The notes under the pieces were generated by a model. The model did no database searches and was not told the origin of the DNA. It worked only from the letters and a program-made list of their open reading frames with translations. A DNA stretch of 64,000 bases from CBFHSF01 sp965661055 (lineage in GTDB: Bacteria > Bacteroidota > Bacteroidia > Flavobacteriales > Schleiferiaceae), in NCBI GenBank assembly GCA_965661055.1, contig CBFICS010000010.1, positions 1 through 64,000 of the forward strand. Reading direction: 5' to 3'. The number at the start of each line of letters is the position of its first letter. Position 1 is the stretch's first letter. The position numbers and the translations under genes are program-made. Below, one piece after another: positions 53,297 to 62,565 of the stretch.

Positions 53297-56200
53297 AGTA
53301 TTTGCGGGCGATTCACTGGGTGGGTCGTCCGTTTTTTCTTCTTTGTTTTCCGGCGGCACCTCCCCTTTTTCCTCTTCGTTTTTTCCTGACCCAAATAAAA
53401 TATCCATTAATTCTGAATAGGTATTAAAGTCGGTTCTATACAATACTCCAACCCCCTGTGAATAAGGTGAAAGCTTATCTAAAGCAGGGTTGTCTTGATT
53501 TGATCGGTTAAAAGCTTTAGTTCGCACCTTTTCGGTAATCTGATACTCTACCTCTACATCTCCAGCAATTGTATTTGGATTAGATCCTACGGGCACATCA
53601 ACTACCGTGTTAAAGGTTACTTTGTCATCAAAGAATGTTTTTGAAATACCAATTTCAACCTCTTCATTGTTAAAGGTCCCTGTATTAGGATTAGCTCCTG
53701 TTCCCGGATTATAACCCAGCTGTATGTCAACGTATTTACCCAATCCTTGAGCTAAGAAGTTAGAGAGCTGTGTAAATAGAGCTTGACTCGTATTACTCGT
53801 TACTGAGTTACTCACATATTCACTACTAGAGATATTATCGGTAAAGAATGAGTTGAGAATCAAAAGTGAAAAAGCTTGACGGTTCATGTTGTCTTGGGTT
53901 GACAATTGGTTTGCCAATTCATCTTGTAAGGCTGCATTGGCCGTGGGAATTTCTATATCAAAGGTGATGTTAGGGTTCATTAGATTGCCCTCTAAATCTA
54001 GGTACAAGTTTATCGGATACTTTTTATTTGACTCTGTGGTTAAATAATCTTTTAAAGATGCTTTGGTTACGTAAAGAGCATCTAGGCTCACCTGGGCATC
54101 AAAGGGGTCACCCGACCAGGAGATGGTTCCTCCAGGAACTACATCAAAGGGTTTGTTCAATATGTTTTGAAGGGTAAATAAATAATTTCCTTTGACAATC
54201 GCTAAATTACCGAACAACGTAATCTCACCACCTGGAAAAATTTTCATCCGGAGGTTTCCTTCTGCACTTCCAGAAATTTTATCACCCACCGTTTCATCCA
54301 TTATTAACTCAACCTGAGCCTTGGGAGTCACTTCAACATCAATGTTAATGGTCAATCCGTTTAAAGTAGGGGCTTTTACTAAATCAAGGTCTTGAGGTAA
54401 GAATGTGGAATAATCCACGAATGTGATGTACTCAAACTGACTGATCTCTTTTGGACCACCCAAAGGAATTTTAAAGTTTGTCCCCTCTTCTGTTTTTGCT
54501 TTAATGGTAAGCTCAATATCGTCTATTGGACCTACAATATCCACATCGCCTGTGGCTTTTACTTCTCCATAGAAATATGGATTGTCTTCTAACTTGGTAT
54601 CTAGGGCAAGTAAATTAGTGGCTTTTACATGAAAGTCTAATTCAAGATCATTAAAGTTTTTGTGTCTTAAACTTCCCATAAACGACCCTCTAGACTGATC
54701 TTTAGTATTTCTAACTTCAAAGGGAGTTATTTTCACTTCATCCTTTAAAAACTCAACCTTTTGCTTTCCTTCAAATGAATAATCTGTATTTAAAAAAGGA
54801 ACTGTGAAGCCTACCTTATTCAAGGTTAAACCTCCTGATACTATGGGTTGTCGTAAAGTTCCATTTACTTCAACTTCTCCCATGGCCATTCCGCGCATAT
54901 TAGACAATATACCCTCAAAGAAAGAGTTAAACGCCCCTATTCTTTGCCTGTTTAACCTTCCATCTAAATGAAGAGCCAACGTGGAGTCTGTACTAATGTA
55001 TCCGGAAAAATCTAGGGTGTTTAAATCTTTAATCGTTGAACTTAGGTTGACATCTAACCACCTTTTTTCAGGATTCCAAACTGAGGTGAAGTCAATATGA
55101 CCTTGGTTTCTATCATTAAAGTACAAGGTGTCTATGTGCAGGTCCCCGACAATTTTAGGATGGTTTAGAATGTCATAAGTCGTAACATTACCGGTTAAGG
55201 TCCCGGATAATTTAGAAGACTTAGAGCCCACCAAGTAATTCAAGGGTGCAAATGAAAGGCTATCAACCTTCAGAGAAAGTTCACTGCTATCACGAGTGCT
55301 TAATTCACCGTTTAGCGTCAAATAGTCTCGAGAACTTTCCAAAACAAAATGATGGAAGAAAATAGCGCCAATACTGTCAACGACTAGATTTGAAGAATCT
55401 CCTAAATCAAAGTAAGTGTCGCCATAGTTAAAGGTAGTACCCTTTAAATCAAACCCAATAGAATTATCATCATTAATTCTACCCAAAGCCACAAGGTTAA
55501 TATTGGAATTAATGCTGTCTAAATAAATTCCTTTGGCATTAATTTTTGCCATTCCAGATATAGCATCTGCCTTAATAACTACTGAGTCAATAATTTCTTG
55601 ATTGGCCTTAAACCGGTCAGAGGTAAAATCTAGGAAAAAACTTTCTCGCTTTTGCAATAAATTAACCTGAGAAGAATAGAGTCCTAAGTCTTTATAAGAT
55701 ATTCCATCAGTGGTTAATTGGGCCGATAGTTCATGATGGTCAGTATTTATCTTGGCTGTAAATTGAGTATTGGGTTCAATAAAGAAATCTTCATGTAACA
55801 GAGTAGACAAAATCTCTGTGTTGTTGAAGTTGAAGTTTGCCTCAGCCACCACCACAGGCTTTTCTTTCTTTAGATATGTATAGGTGGGAATTCCCTTTTC
55901 TAAAATGTAGGGAACACTGTTAAATAAGTCTAATACCTTAAACTTACCTTTAAGATTTCCTTCTACAATTTTAGAACGAAGATCAATATTCTGTGACTGA
56001 TTTGAATGGGTTGAATTAAGAACTATTTCTTCAAAGAAAAAGAACCTATCATCAGATTCATAGGTTATCTTTTCAACGGCGATTTTTCCGTCCCACCAAC
56101 GGTCTTCAAAAAAGTCAAAATCTATATCAACCAACCCTGAAATCACCGAGGTGGTATCATCCCATAGTTGTAACTTGTAAAGATCAGCTCTTTTAAGGTC

Positions 56201-57769
56201 TGCCTTAAAGTCTAGCTTACTGGTGTCATTGGCTAGATCAACATTTCCAACAAAGTCAAAGTCAATATTCGGATCTTTAATTTTTACCAACCCGTTAAAG
56301 GCTGATTTTTCTATTTCCCCCTTAAGGTCAATATTTGTGTATTTATAGCCGTGATAGTCAAGCTTTTTAACATCTAAAGCAACCATCATGTCCATGTCGT
56401 CTACGGTGGCACCTTTTCCGTCAATGTGACCTTTTATAGTGGTTAACCCCAATTCATCTTCTTTCAACAACTTACCCAGGTTCAAATTGCTAAAGTCAAC
56501 AGAACCTTTGTAGGTCATATCTTTGGCAGATTGGGTATGGTTTAACGCAACATTAGCATACCCATTTCCTACCGCCGTAGACACCTCGCCATCCATAAGG
56601 AAGTGATTCATTGACCATTCAAATTCACCCCGTAAATCAACATTGCCAAAAACGGCTATTTCATCATTTATAGGTTCGCTCAGAAACTGATTGAGGTTGG
56701 CAGAAATTTCTTTGTCATTGGTTTTGAATATTCCCACTTGAGCGTCAACAACAATAGAGTCAACATTAGTACATTGAGTCACATGAGCATTTCCAAAAAG
56801 TCTGGTGTTATCTAGGTTTCTGAAATCTATATTGGTGGCCTCAAAATCATCAAGGGTACCTTTGCCGTTTCCTGAAAATTGAAAATTACCAAAGTCTGGA
56901 AATTCTGGAAGGTAACTTCTAAACTCTGCGCTGCTCAATAGGCTTTCGGTAAAGTGGACGTCTAGGTCAACCTTTTTAATAAAATCGCTAAAGTCACCAT
57001 CGTTGTAAGTCAGTATGGCACTTCCGGTAAGTTCGCTTTGAGTGGTTTTAAAGTAAAGATCTTCTGCCAGAATGTTATTGCTCTTGTAACCAGCCTTAGC
57101 TTGTAAGGTAAAAAGTTGAAAGCGATCTTCATCGATGAAAAACATATCGCGAATATCACCGGTGACATATCCATCAAACAGTTCAAAGCTTTTTACCACG
57201 ACCCCTGCATTCTTTAAGAAGATTTGGGTACAGGTATCAAGGCAACCTATTCGGTTTTTTTCAAAGGTAATGTCTCTGATTTCAATCTTGTCAACCGACA
57301 TGCTAAACGGTTGAGCCGTGGTATCTACTGGAGATCCATCGTCAAAAGACATAATGAAATCATAAAAGGCGAATACAGAATCTTGCGGATGCTTTCTCAA
57401 ATAAAACTTCCCTCCCTGCCAATGGATATGGGTTAGCATCAGGTGATTGTTGGTCATGTCAAACCCAAACACTCCGGCCTTAAGATCTTCTAGATATGCA
57501 ATGGTATCATTGGTGTGGTCTTCAAGATAAACCCCTTCCATGGCCAATTCATTAGGCCAGTTGTATTTTAACCTTTCGATGGAAATATTTACATCGTAAG
57601 ATGATTTCAAAAATCCCATGGCATAATTTGCCAAGTAAGTCTGAACGGTAGGAAAAGAGGTCGCAACAGATATGGATAAAATCAATACCACAAATCCGAT
57701 GACAATCCACTTTAATATTTTAAAAACTTTTCTAATAACCTTGTACTTTTGTCGAATGCAAAATGCCAA
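53282..57769 (-). CDS. TamB/AsmA-like translocation and assembly protein
   Basis: 1495 residues, the longest gene in the window. One membrane helix (about residues 20-40) after KVIRKVFKILK, then a very long series of beta strands and a C-terminal TamB domain (about 1050-1440) with EFEVEYQ-like strands, and a charged Pro-rich tail. TamB forms a lipid-carrying groove between the membranes. There is no ATG start: the frame is closed by TAA just before a TTG at 57769, the only canonical start before the helix. That start lies inside the tsaD coding region on the other strand. Confidence 0.88.
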   Translation of the reverse strand: MAFCIRQKYKVIRKVFKILKWIVIGFVVLILSISVATSFPTVQTYLANYAMGFLKSSYDVNISIERLKYNWPNELAMEGVYLEDHTNDTIAYLEDLKAGVFGFDMTNNHLMLTHIHWQGGKFYLRKHPQDSVFAFYDFIMSFDDGSPVDTTAQPFSMSVDKIEIRDITFEKNRIGCLDTCTQIFLKNAGVVVKSFELFDGYVTGDIRDMFFIDEDRFQLFTLQAKAGYKSNNILAEDLYFKTTQSELTGSAILTYNDGDFSDFIKKVDLDVHFTESLLSSAEFRSYLPEFPDFGNFQFSGNGKGTLDDFEATNIDFRNLDNTRLFGNAHVTQCTNVDSIVVDAQVGIFKTNDKEISANLNQFLSEPINDEIAVFGNVDLRGEFEWSMNHFLMDGEVSTAVGNGYANVALNHTQSAKDMTYKGSVDFSNLNLGKLLKEDELGLTTIKGHIDGKGATVDDMDMMVALDVKKLDYHGYKYTNIDLKGEIEKSAFNGLVKIKDPNIDFDFVGNVDLANDTSKLDFKADLKRADLYKLQLWDDTTSVISGLVDIDFDFFEDRWWDGKIAVEKITYESDDRFFFFEEIVLNSTHSNQSQNIDLRSKIVEGNLKGKFKVLDLFNSVPYILEKGIPTYTYLKKEKPVVVAEANFNFNNTEILSTLLHEDFFIEPNTQFTAKINTDHHELSAQLTTDGISYKDLGLYSSQVNLLQKRESFFLDFTSDRFKANQEIIDSVVIKADAISGMAKINAKGIYLDSINSNINLVALGRINDDNSIGFDLKGTTFNYGDTYFDLGDSSNLVVDSIGAIFFHHFVLESSRDYLTLNGELSTRDSSELSLKVDSLSFAPLNYLVGSKSSKLSGTLTGNVTTYDILNHPKIVGDLHIDTLYFNDRNQGHIDFTSVWNPEKRWLDVNLSSTIKDLNTLDFSGYISTDSTLALHLDGRLNRQRIGAFNSFFEGILSNMRGMAMGEVEVNGTLRQPIVSGGLTLNKVGFTVPFLNTDYSFEGKQKVEFLKDEVKITPFEVRNTKDQSRGSFMGSLRHKNFNDLELDFHVKATNLLALDTKLEDNPYFYGEVKATGDVDIVGPIDDIELTIKAKTEEGTNFKIPLGGPKEISQFEYITFVDYSTFLPQDLDLVKAPTLNGLTINIDVEVTPKAQVELIMDETVGDKISGSAEGNLRMKIFPGGEITLFGNLAIVKGNYLFTLQNILNKPFDVVPGGTISWSGDPFDAQVSLDALYVTKASLKDYLTTESNKKYPINLYLDLEGNLMNPNITFDIEIPTANAALQDELANQLSTQDNMNRQAFSLLILNSFFTDNISSSEYVSNSVTSNTSQALFTQLSNFLAQGLGKYVDIQLGYNPGTGANPNTGTFNNEEVEIGISKTFFDDKVTFNTVVDVPVGSNPNTIAGDVEVEYQITEKVRTKAFNRSNQDNPALDKLSPYSQGVGVLYRTDFNTYSELMDILFGSGKNEEEKGEVPPENKEEKTDDPPSESPANTKKPE
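57744..57751 (+). promoter_or_regulatory. -7 box of tsaD, 4 nt from ATG
   Basis: TACTTTTG-TCGA-ATG, exact TANNTTTG. It lies inside the first codons of the tamB-like gene on the opposite strand. Confidence 0.55.
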
Positions 57770-58775
57770 TTATATTCTTGCCATAGAATCTTCTTGTGAT
57801 GACACCTCGGCGGCGGTCTTAAAAAACCAAACCGTTTTGTCTAACATCACCGCGAATCAGGCGGTGCACGAAGCCTATGGTGGGGTTGTTCCTGAGCTCG
57901 CTTCTAGGGCTCACCAAAAGAACATTGTACCCGTCGTTAACCAAGCGTTAAATATAGCAAATATAAGACCAGAACAATTGTCTGCTGTTGCATTTACCAG
58001 TGGTCCAGGTTTAATGGGATCATTGCTTGTAGGTGTCTCATTTTCAAAGTCTTTAAGCCTTGCGTTGAACATCCCTCTCATTGAGGTTCACCACATGCAG
58101 GCACATATCTTGGCTCATTTCATAGATAACGACGGACTGGATAAACCAAATTTTCCTTTTTTGTGCTTAACGGTGAGCGGCGGACATACCCAAATAGTGA
58201 AGGTAAATAGCCCTTCAGATTTTCAAGTTATAGGAGAAACTATAGACGATGCTGCCGGTGAAGCCTTTGATAAAGCCGCCAAAATCATGGGACTTCCCTA
58301 CCCTGGCGGACCCATCATTGATGAGTATGCGCAGAAGGGTAATTCAAAAGCCTTTGCCTTTAACAAGCCCAAAATAGAGGGGCTTAATTTTAGCTTCAGT
58401 GGACTTAAGACGAGCATTCTTTACTTTTTACAGAAAGAAGTGGCTAAAAACCCCGATTTTGTCCAAGAAAACATCCATGACTTGTGCGCGTCTATTCAGC
58501 ATACTATTGTTGAAATTTTGATTCAAAAGGTAAAAAGAGCCGCCAAAGAAACAGGCATTTCAGAAATTGCTCTAGCAGGTGGCGTTTCTGCTAACGGGGA
58601 ATTGAGAAAAAAACTAACTTTACTTTGTGAAAAAGAAGGTTGGAAAGCCTTCATTCCACCCTTTGAATACACCACAGATAACGCTGCAATGATCGGTATT
58701 ACTGGGTATTTTAAATGGTTAGAAAAAGATTTTGCCAGTACCAGTACAACCGCAAAAGCAAGAATTCATATTTAA
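57756..58775 (+). CDS. tsaD: tRNA N6-threonylcarbamoyladenosine synthase TsaD
   Basis: 339 residues from the ATG at 57756 (MQNANYILAIESSCDDTSAA), the usual start; 28 in-frame codons upstream are rejected. Marks: VHHMQAHILAHF (the two His metal ligands), GLMGSLLVGVSF and GGVSANGELRKK. With TsaB and TsaE it makes t6A in ANN-decoding tRNAs. The -7 box 4 nt upstream implies a leaderless message. Its first 14 bp overlap the divergent tamB-like gene. Confidence 0.97.
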   Translation: MQNANYILAIESSCDDTSAAVLKNQTVLSNITANQAVHEAYGGVVPELASRAHQKNIVPVVNQALNIANIRPEQLSAVAFTSGPGLMGSLLVGVSFSKSLSLALNIPLIEVHHMQAHILAHFIDNDGLDKPNFPFLCLTVSGGHTQIVKVNSPSDFQVIGETIDDAAGEAFDKAAKIMGLPYPGGPIIDEYAQKGNSKAFAFNKPKIEGLNFSFSGLKTSILYFLQKEVAKNPDFVQENIHDLCASIQHTIVEILIQKVKRAAKETGISEIALAGGVSANGELRKKLTLLCEKEGWKAFIPPFEYTTDNAAMIGITGYFKWLEKDFASTSTTAKARIHI

Positions 58776-58780
58776 AATAT

Positions 58781-59239
58781 ATGACTCAACCGACAAAAAA
58801 TTTGACCATTATTGGTAGTGTTGACAAAATTGACCTTCCAGAATTTGGTTTTAGCAACATAAAGTGTAAAATCGATACAGGTGCATTTACCTCTTCTATT
58901 CATTGCTCTGAAACAAAAATTGAGGTCATTAATGGGGAAGAAATTCTCAGCTTCAAACTTTTTGATGAAGATCACAAGCAGTATCAAGATCAGTGGATGC
59001 GTGTAAATAGCTTTAGCAATAAGGAAGTAAAGAGTTCTAACGGTCAAGTTGAAAACCGATTTGTGGTAAACTCTTACATTACCCTTTTTGGTGAAACTCA
59101 TGAAATTGACTTTACCTTAGCCGATCGAAGCACAATGAACTACCCTATTCTATTGGGTAAAGCTTTCCTTTACGGGAAATTTTTAGTAGATGTTAGCCTA
59201 GAAAATCTTTCTTTTAAATTGAAAAAATCCGTTTCATGA
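58781..59239 (+). CDS. RimB-like retropepsin-fold protease
   Basis: 152 residues from the ATG at 58781 (MTQPTKNLTIIGSVDKIDLP). The motif KIDTGAFTSS (DTGA) is the active-site Asp of retropepsin-like proteins, and the protein fits the family often named ATP-dependent zinc protease (PF05618). In Pseudomonas a RimB protein of this family acts with RimK on the glutamate tail of ribosomal protein S6; the same pairing is seen here, with a 4-bp overlap to the RimK-like gene. It starts 5 bp after tsaD. Confidence 0.88.
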   Translation: MTQPTKNLTIIGSVDKIDLPEFGFSNIKCKIDTGAFTSSIHCSETKIEVINGEEILSFKLFDEDHKQYQDQWMRVNSFSNKEVKSSNGQVENRFVVNSYITLFGETHEIDFTLADRSTMNYPILLGKAFLYGKFLVDVSLENLSFKLKKSVS

Positions 59240-60144
59240 ATATCATAGTACTCTCAACCAACAAAGAGCTATACTCTACCAAAAGATTGGTTGAGGCCGG
59301 TGAAGCCAGAGGCCATACCGTTAAAGTAATGAACCACACCAAGTGTTATGTGGTCATGGAAAGCGGAAGTACTGAAATTTATTACCGGGACAATCCTATT
59401 AGAGAGGTGGATGCCATCATTCCAAGAATCGGATCAAGCGTAACTTTTTACGGATCTTCTATGATTCGTCAGTTTGAAATGCAAAAGGTGTTTACCACCT
59501 TGAGCTCTCTGGCTTTGGTTAGATCAAGAGATAAGCTACGTGCCACGCAAATCTTGGCGAGACACAATGTGGGTATTCCTAAAACGGCTTTTGCCAATCA
59601 CCCTACCGACATTGATAACCTTATTAAACAAGTGGGCGGAACGCCTCTTATCGTTAAGTTGTTAGAAGGAACGCAAGGTCTTGGGGTGGTTTTAGCCGAA
59701 ACCAAAAAAGCGGCCAAATCTGTAATTGAAGCTTTTTACGGATTGTCTGCCAACATCTTAGTTCAAGAATTTATAGCGGAAGCTAATGGTGCAGACATTC
59801 GTGCCATTGTTGTGGGTGGTAAAGTGGTTGCCGCCTACAAAAGACAAGGACTAGAAGGAGATTTTAGAAGTAATATTCACCGCGGAGGCTCTGGTTCTAA
59901 AATAAAGCTTACCAAGGTCGAAAAAGAAGCTGCCATTGGGGCTGCTAGGGCTCTGGGGCTTGATATTGCTGGGGTTGATATGCTTCAGTCAAGTCGCGGA
60001 CCGTTGATTTTAGAAGTGAATAGCTCTCCTGGATTTAAAGGAGTAGAATCGACTACAAACATTGATGTAGCAGGAAAAATCATTGAGTACATAGAAAAGC
60101 ACGCAGGCAAACAAAAGGTGAAAAAAGATAAAATCGGAGTGTAA
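59236..60144 (+). CDS. rimK: RimK-like ATP-grasp alpha-L-glutamate ligase
   Basis: 302 residues, close to E. coli RimK (300). ATP-grasp domain over about 100-290 with VKLLEGTQGLGVVLAE, LVQEFIAEANGADIRAIVVG and ILEVNSSPGFKGVE, the residues for ATP and magnesium. RimK adds glutamates to the C terminus of ribosomal protein S6. It pairs with the RimB-like protease upstream (4-bp overlap) and rsmE downstream (1-bp overlap), all ribosome-related. The target in Bacteroidota is not proven, as S6 tails vary. Confidence 0.93.
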   Translation: MNIIVLSTNKELYSTKRLVEAGEARGHTVKVMNHTKCYVVMESGSTEIYYRDNPIREVDAIIPRIGSSVTFYGSSMIRQFEMQKVFTTLSSLALVRSRDKLRATQILARHNVGIPKTAFANHPTDIDNLIKQVGGTPLIVKLLEGTQGLGVVLAETKKAAKSVIEAFYGLSANILVQEFIAEANGADIRAIVVGGKVVAAYKRQGLEGDFRSNIHRGGSGSKIKLTKVEKEAAIGAARALGLDIAGVDMLQSSRGPLILEVNSSPGFKGVESTTNIDVAGKIIEYIEKHAGKQKVKKDKIGV

Positions 60145-60842
60145 TGCAGTTGTTTTTTGGGCATTTACAAGGCGAAAACATACTTATTGACGCAGAAGAA
60201 GGCCATCATCTTGCTAAGGTTTTGCGTAAATCTCCAGGTGATATTATTCACGTCATTGTCAATGATGATAATTTCTATGAATGTACACTCACTGAAGTAG
60301 GAAAAAAAGTATCGGTTGCACGGGTAAATAAGGTAATTCCTGGCACGAGCAACCCTTCTTACCAACTTCACATGTTTGTGAGCCCCACCAAAAACATTGA
60401 TCGCTTTGAGTGGTTTTTAGAAAAGGCGACAGAAATAGGAATTTCTGAAGTTACCCCCATCCTTACCAAGCACTCTGAAAGAAAAAACATCAAACTGCCA
60501 CGTCTTGAGAAAATCCTTCTAAGCGCTGCCAAACAATCTCATAAAACAAAGGTCCCCGTGATTCATGAAATGATCTCTTTTACAGAGGCCATGAAACGGG
60601 TTCAAAACGGATATTTTGCTCACTGCGCAGAAGGCGAAAAAACGCCTTTAAAAAACGTGGAATTCAAGGAGGAAACCATAAATATCTTTGTAGGTCCGGA
60701 AGGAGATTTTAGCGAAAAAGAAATTGAGATAGCTAATCTTAAAGGATTGAAAATGATTAGCCTAGGAAAAAGTAGACTTAGGACAGAAACTGCGGGAATT
60801 GCAGCCGTGCACACGGTAAGTCTACTGCATTCTGAAGACTAA
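60144..60842 (+). CDS. rsmE: 16S rRNA (uracil1498-N3)-methyltransferase
   Basis: 232 residues. An N-terminal PUA-like domain (HLAKVLRKSPGDIIHVI) and a C-terminal SPOUT methyltransferase with IFVGPEGDFSEKEIE and SLGKSRLRTETAGIAA, the knot that binds SAM. It methylates U1498 of 16S rRNA. The start overlaps the rimK stop by 1 bp. The stop overlaps that of the convergent decarboxylase by 4 bp. Confidence 0.97.
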   Translation: MQLFFGHLQGENILIDAEEGHHLAKVLRKSPGDIIHVIVNDDNFYECTLTEVGKKVSVARVNKVIPGTSNPSYQLHMFVSPTKNIDRFEWFLEKATEIGISEVTPILTKHSERKNIKLPRLEKILLSAAKQSHKTKVPVIHEMISFTEAMKRVQNGYFAHCAEGEKTPLKNVEFKEETINIFVGPEGDFSEKEIEIANLKGLKMISLGKSRLRTETAGIAAVHTVSLLHSED

Positions 60843-62251
60843 GATAAACGCGCCATATACTCTAATAATTTACCAAAGCTTTCCTCAACATGTCTAACTT
60901 CTAGATGGGTATTTCCCGGTACCCACCTTATGGCTTTATGTCCCCTTACATTGGTTTTTGTCAAGTAGAAAAATCCATCGGCATTAACCATCTCTAAAAG
61001 TTCAACCGTTTTTTCATCTGCCATTTCTTCTGACCATTCGGGTTTCTTCCATCTAAAGGCGAGCAAATTGGTAGTGCGTCGATAAACCAATTCTAATTCA
61101 GGATGCTGAACAATTTTTTCTTCTAACCACTTGCCCATTTCTAGGTGAAAGCGCAGGGTCTCTTTATTTTTATTCATGCCCATGGTGCGCAGAGAAAACA
61201 TCAGTTTTAGGGCTCTAAACCTACGTCCTAAGGGAATTCCCCAATCGCGGTAGTCCTTGACTTCTCCTTTTGCAGAGGTCTTTAAGTATTCGGGGAGTAT
61301 TTCAAAAGTATTGATCAATTCTTGAGAGTTCTTCACATAAAACAAAGAACAGTCAAAATGGGTGAAAAGCCATTTGTGGGCATTCACCACATAACTATCA
61401 GCCAGTTCAATACCTTCCATCATAAACTTGAACTCTTCCAATAGACTTAAAACTCCCGCGTAAGCGGCGTCAACATGAATAAAAATGTTGTGTCTATGGG
61501 CTATTTCAGCGATCTCTTTTAAAGAATCTATAACCGTTACCCCTGTAGTACCCAGGCCAACCACCACACAGCAGGGCTGAAATCCGTTTTCAAGGTCTTC
61601 AAGAACGCATTTTTCAAACGCTTGGGGGTCAAGCTGAAGGTCGCTGTTGGTGGGAACATACACTAGGTTGTCTGCACCAATGCCCGCAATTTTCACTCCC
61701 TTTTCTATAGAGGAGTGAATTTGATCTGACGCGTAGTACCTGAGGGTTTTCTCTGATTTGCCCTTCTGATTGAAAGCAAAATGGGTGGCTCTTTCTCGGG
61801 CCACAAGAAAGGCAGAAAGAGTAGCCGTTGAGGCGGTGTCTTGAATAACACCATCCCAGTTTTTGGGAATCCCTAAATAATCACCCAACTGCCTCAAAAC
61901 CAACTCTTCTGTTTCTGCAGCGGCAGGTGACGTTTCCCAAACCATGCACTGTGCACCCATGGCGGTCATCATCATTTCTCCCATGGTCGAGGGCAGCGAG
62001 GTGTTAGAAGGAAAGTATGCGAAAAAACGTGGATGCCCCCAATGAGTCATTCCAGGCATAATGACTTCATCTACCAGCGGAAACAGTTCTTCAAGGGGTT
62101 TACCTTCGTCAAAAAAGGTTTGCCCAAGGGCCGCCTTTATCTCACCGGGCACCACTTGAGAACGCACCGGTCTACTTTCTAGCGAATCGTAATAATCGGC
62201 CATCCAATCGGCGGTCTTGTGCAACCACTCTCTTCTTTCCTCAGAATTCAT
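60839..62251 (-). CDS. Group II PLP-dependent decarboxylase
   Basis: 470 residues. The PLP lysine is in VNAHKWLFTHFDCS; HVDAAYAGVL and MVWETSPAAAETEELVLRQL are further marks of the aromatic-L-amino-acid decarboxylase type. The opening RREWLHKTADWMADYYDSLE and the SRPV step are also typical. It would decarboxylate tyrosine, tryptophan, DOPA or a related amino acid; the substrate is unknown. A small gene of 91 residues lies 3 bp upstream and is probably co-translated. Confidence 0.93.
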   Translation of the reverse strand: MNSEERREWLHKTADWMADYYDSLESRPVRSQVVPGEIKAALGQTFFDEGKPLEELFPLVDEVIMPGMTHWGHPRFFAYFPSNTSLPSTMGEMMMTAMGAQCMVWETSPAAAETEELVLRQLGDYLGIPKNWDGVIQDTASTATLSAFLVARERATHFAFNQKGKSEKTLRYYASDQIHSSIEKGVKIAGIGADNLVYVPTNSDLQLDPQAFEKCVLEDLENGFQPCCVVVGLGTTGVTVIDSLKEIAEIAHRHNIFIHVDAAYAGVLSLLEEFKFMMEGIELADSYVVNAHKWLFTHFDCSLFYVKNSQELINTFEILPEYLKTSAKGEVKDYRDWGIPLGRRFRALKLMFSLRTMGMNKNKETLRFHLEMGKWLEEKIVQHPELELVYRRTTNLLAFRWKKPEWSEEMADEKTVELLEMVNADGFFYLTKTNVRGHKAIRWVPGNTHLEVRHVEESFGKLLEYMARLS

Positions 62252-62254
62252 AGG

Positions 62255-62530
62255 CTATTCGTAGAGTCCAGAAATTTCGAAGTAATCAAGTGAGAGCTCT
62301 ACTACTCTAGCCATGTCTGCAGGCTCAATCCCGGTGGCACTAAATCCATCTTTCTCAATACACGCCTGTAACAAATCGTTCGCCGAAGCTTCTCGTCCCA
62401 TAAACTCTTTAAAAACAGCGGTAAACCAATGCACCCCTTTTTCTACAGAAGGTTGAGCTATTGAACTGTCTCTTAATGAAACGTATTCCACTATCATTTC
62501 TAGTGGTATGGGAAAATGAAATTCTGACAT
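62255..62530 (-). CDS. Small protein of unknown function upstream of decarboxylase
   Basis: 91 residues from the ATG at 62530 (MSEFHFPIPLEMIVEYVSLR), preceded by a TACCTTTA box; the longer frame upstream runs into the CoA-binding gene. No family is recognised. It is acidic and predicted helical, with no signal peptide or membrane segment. It ends 3 bp before the decarboxylase, so it is likely to form a complex with it or serve the same pathway. Confidence 0.65.
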   Translation of the reverse strand: MSEFHFPIPLEMIVEYVSLRDSSIAQPSVEKGVHWFTAVFKEFMGREASANDLLQACIEKDGFSATGIEPADMARVVELSLDYFEISGLYE

Positions 62531-62544
62531 CGTAATATTTTTGG

Positions 62545-62552
62545 TAAAGGTA
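62545..62552 (-). promoter_or_regulatory. Possible -7 box of the decarboxylase pair
   Basis: Minus strand TACCTTTA, one base from TANNTTTG, 14 nt before the ATG at 62530. It lies just upstream (on the minus strand) of the end of the CoA-binding gene region. Confidence 0.35.
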
Positions 62553-62565
62553 GATTTTAATCTTT

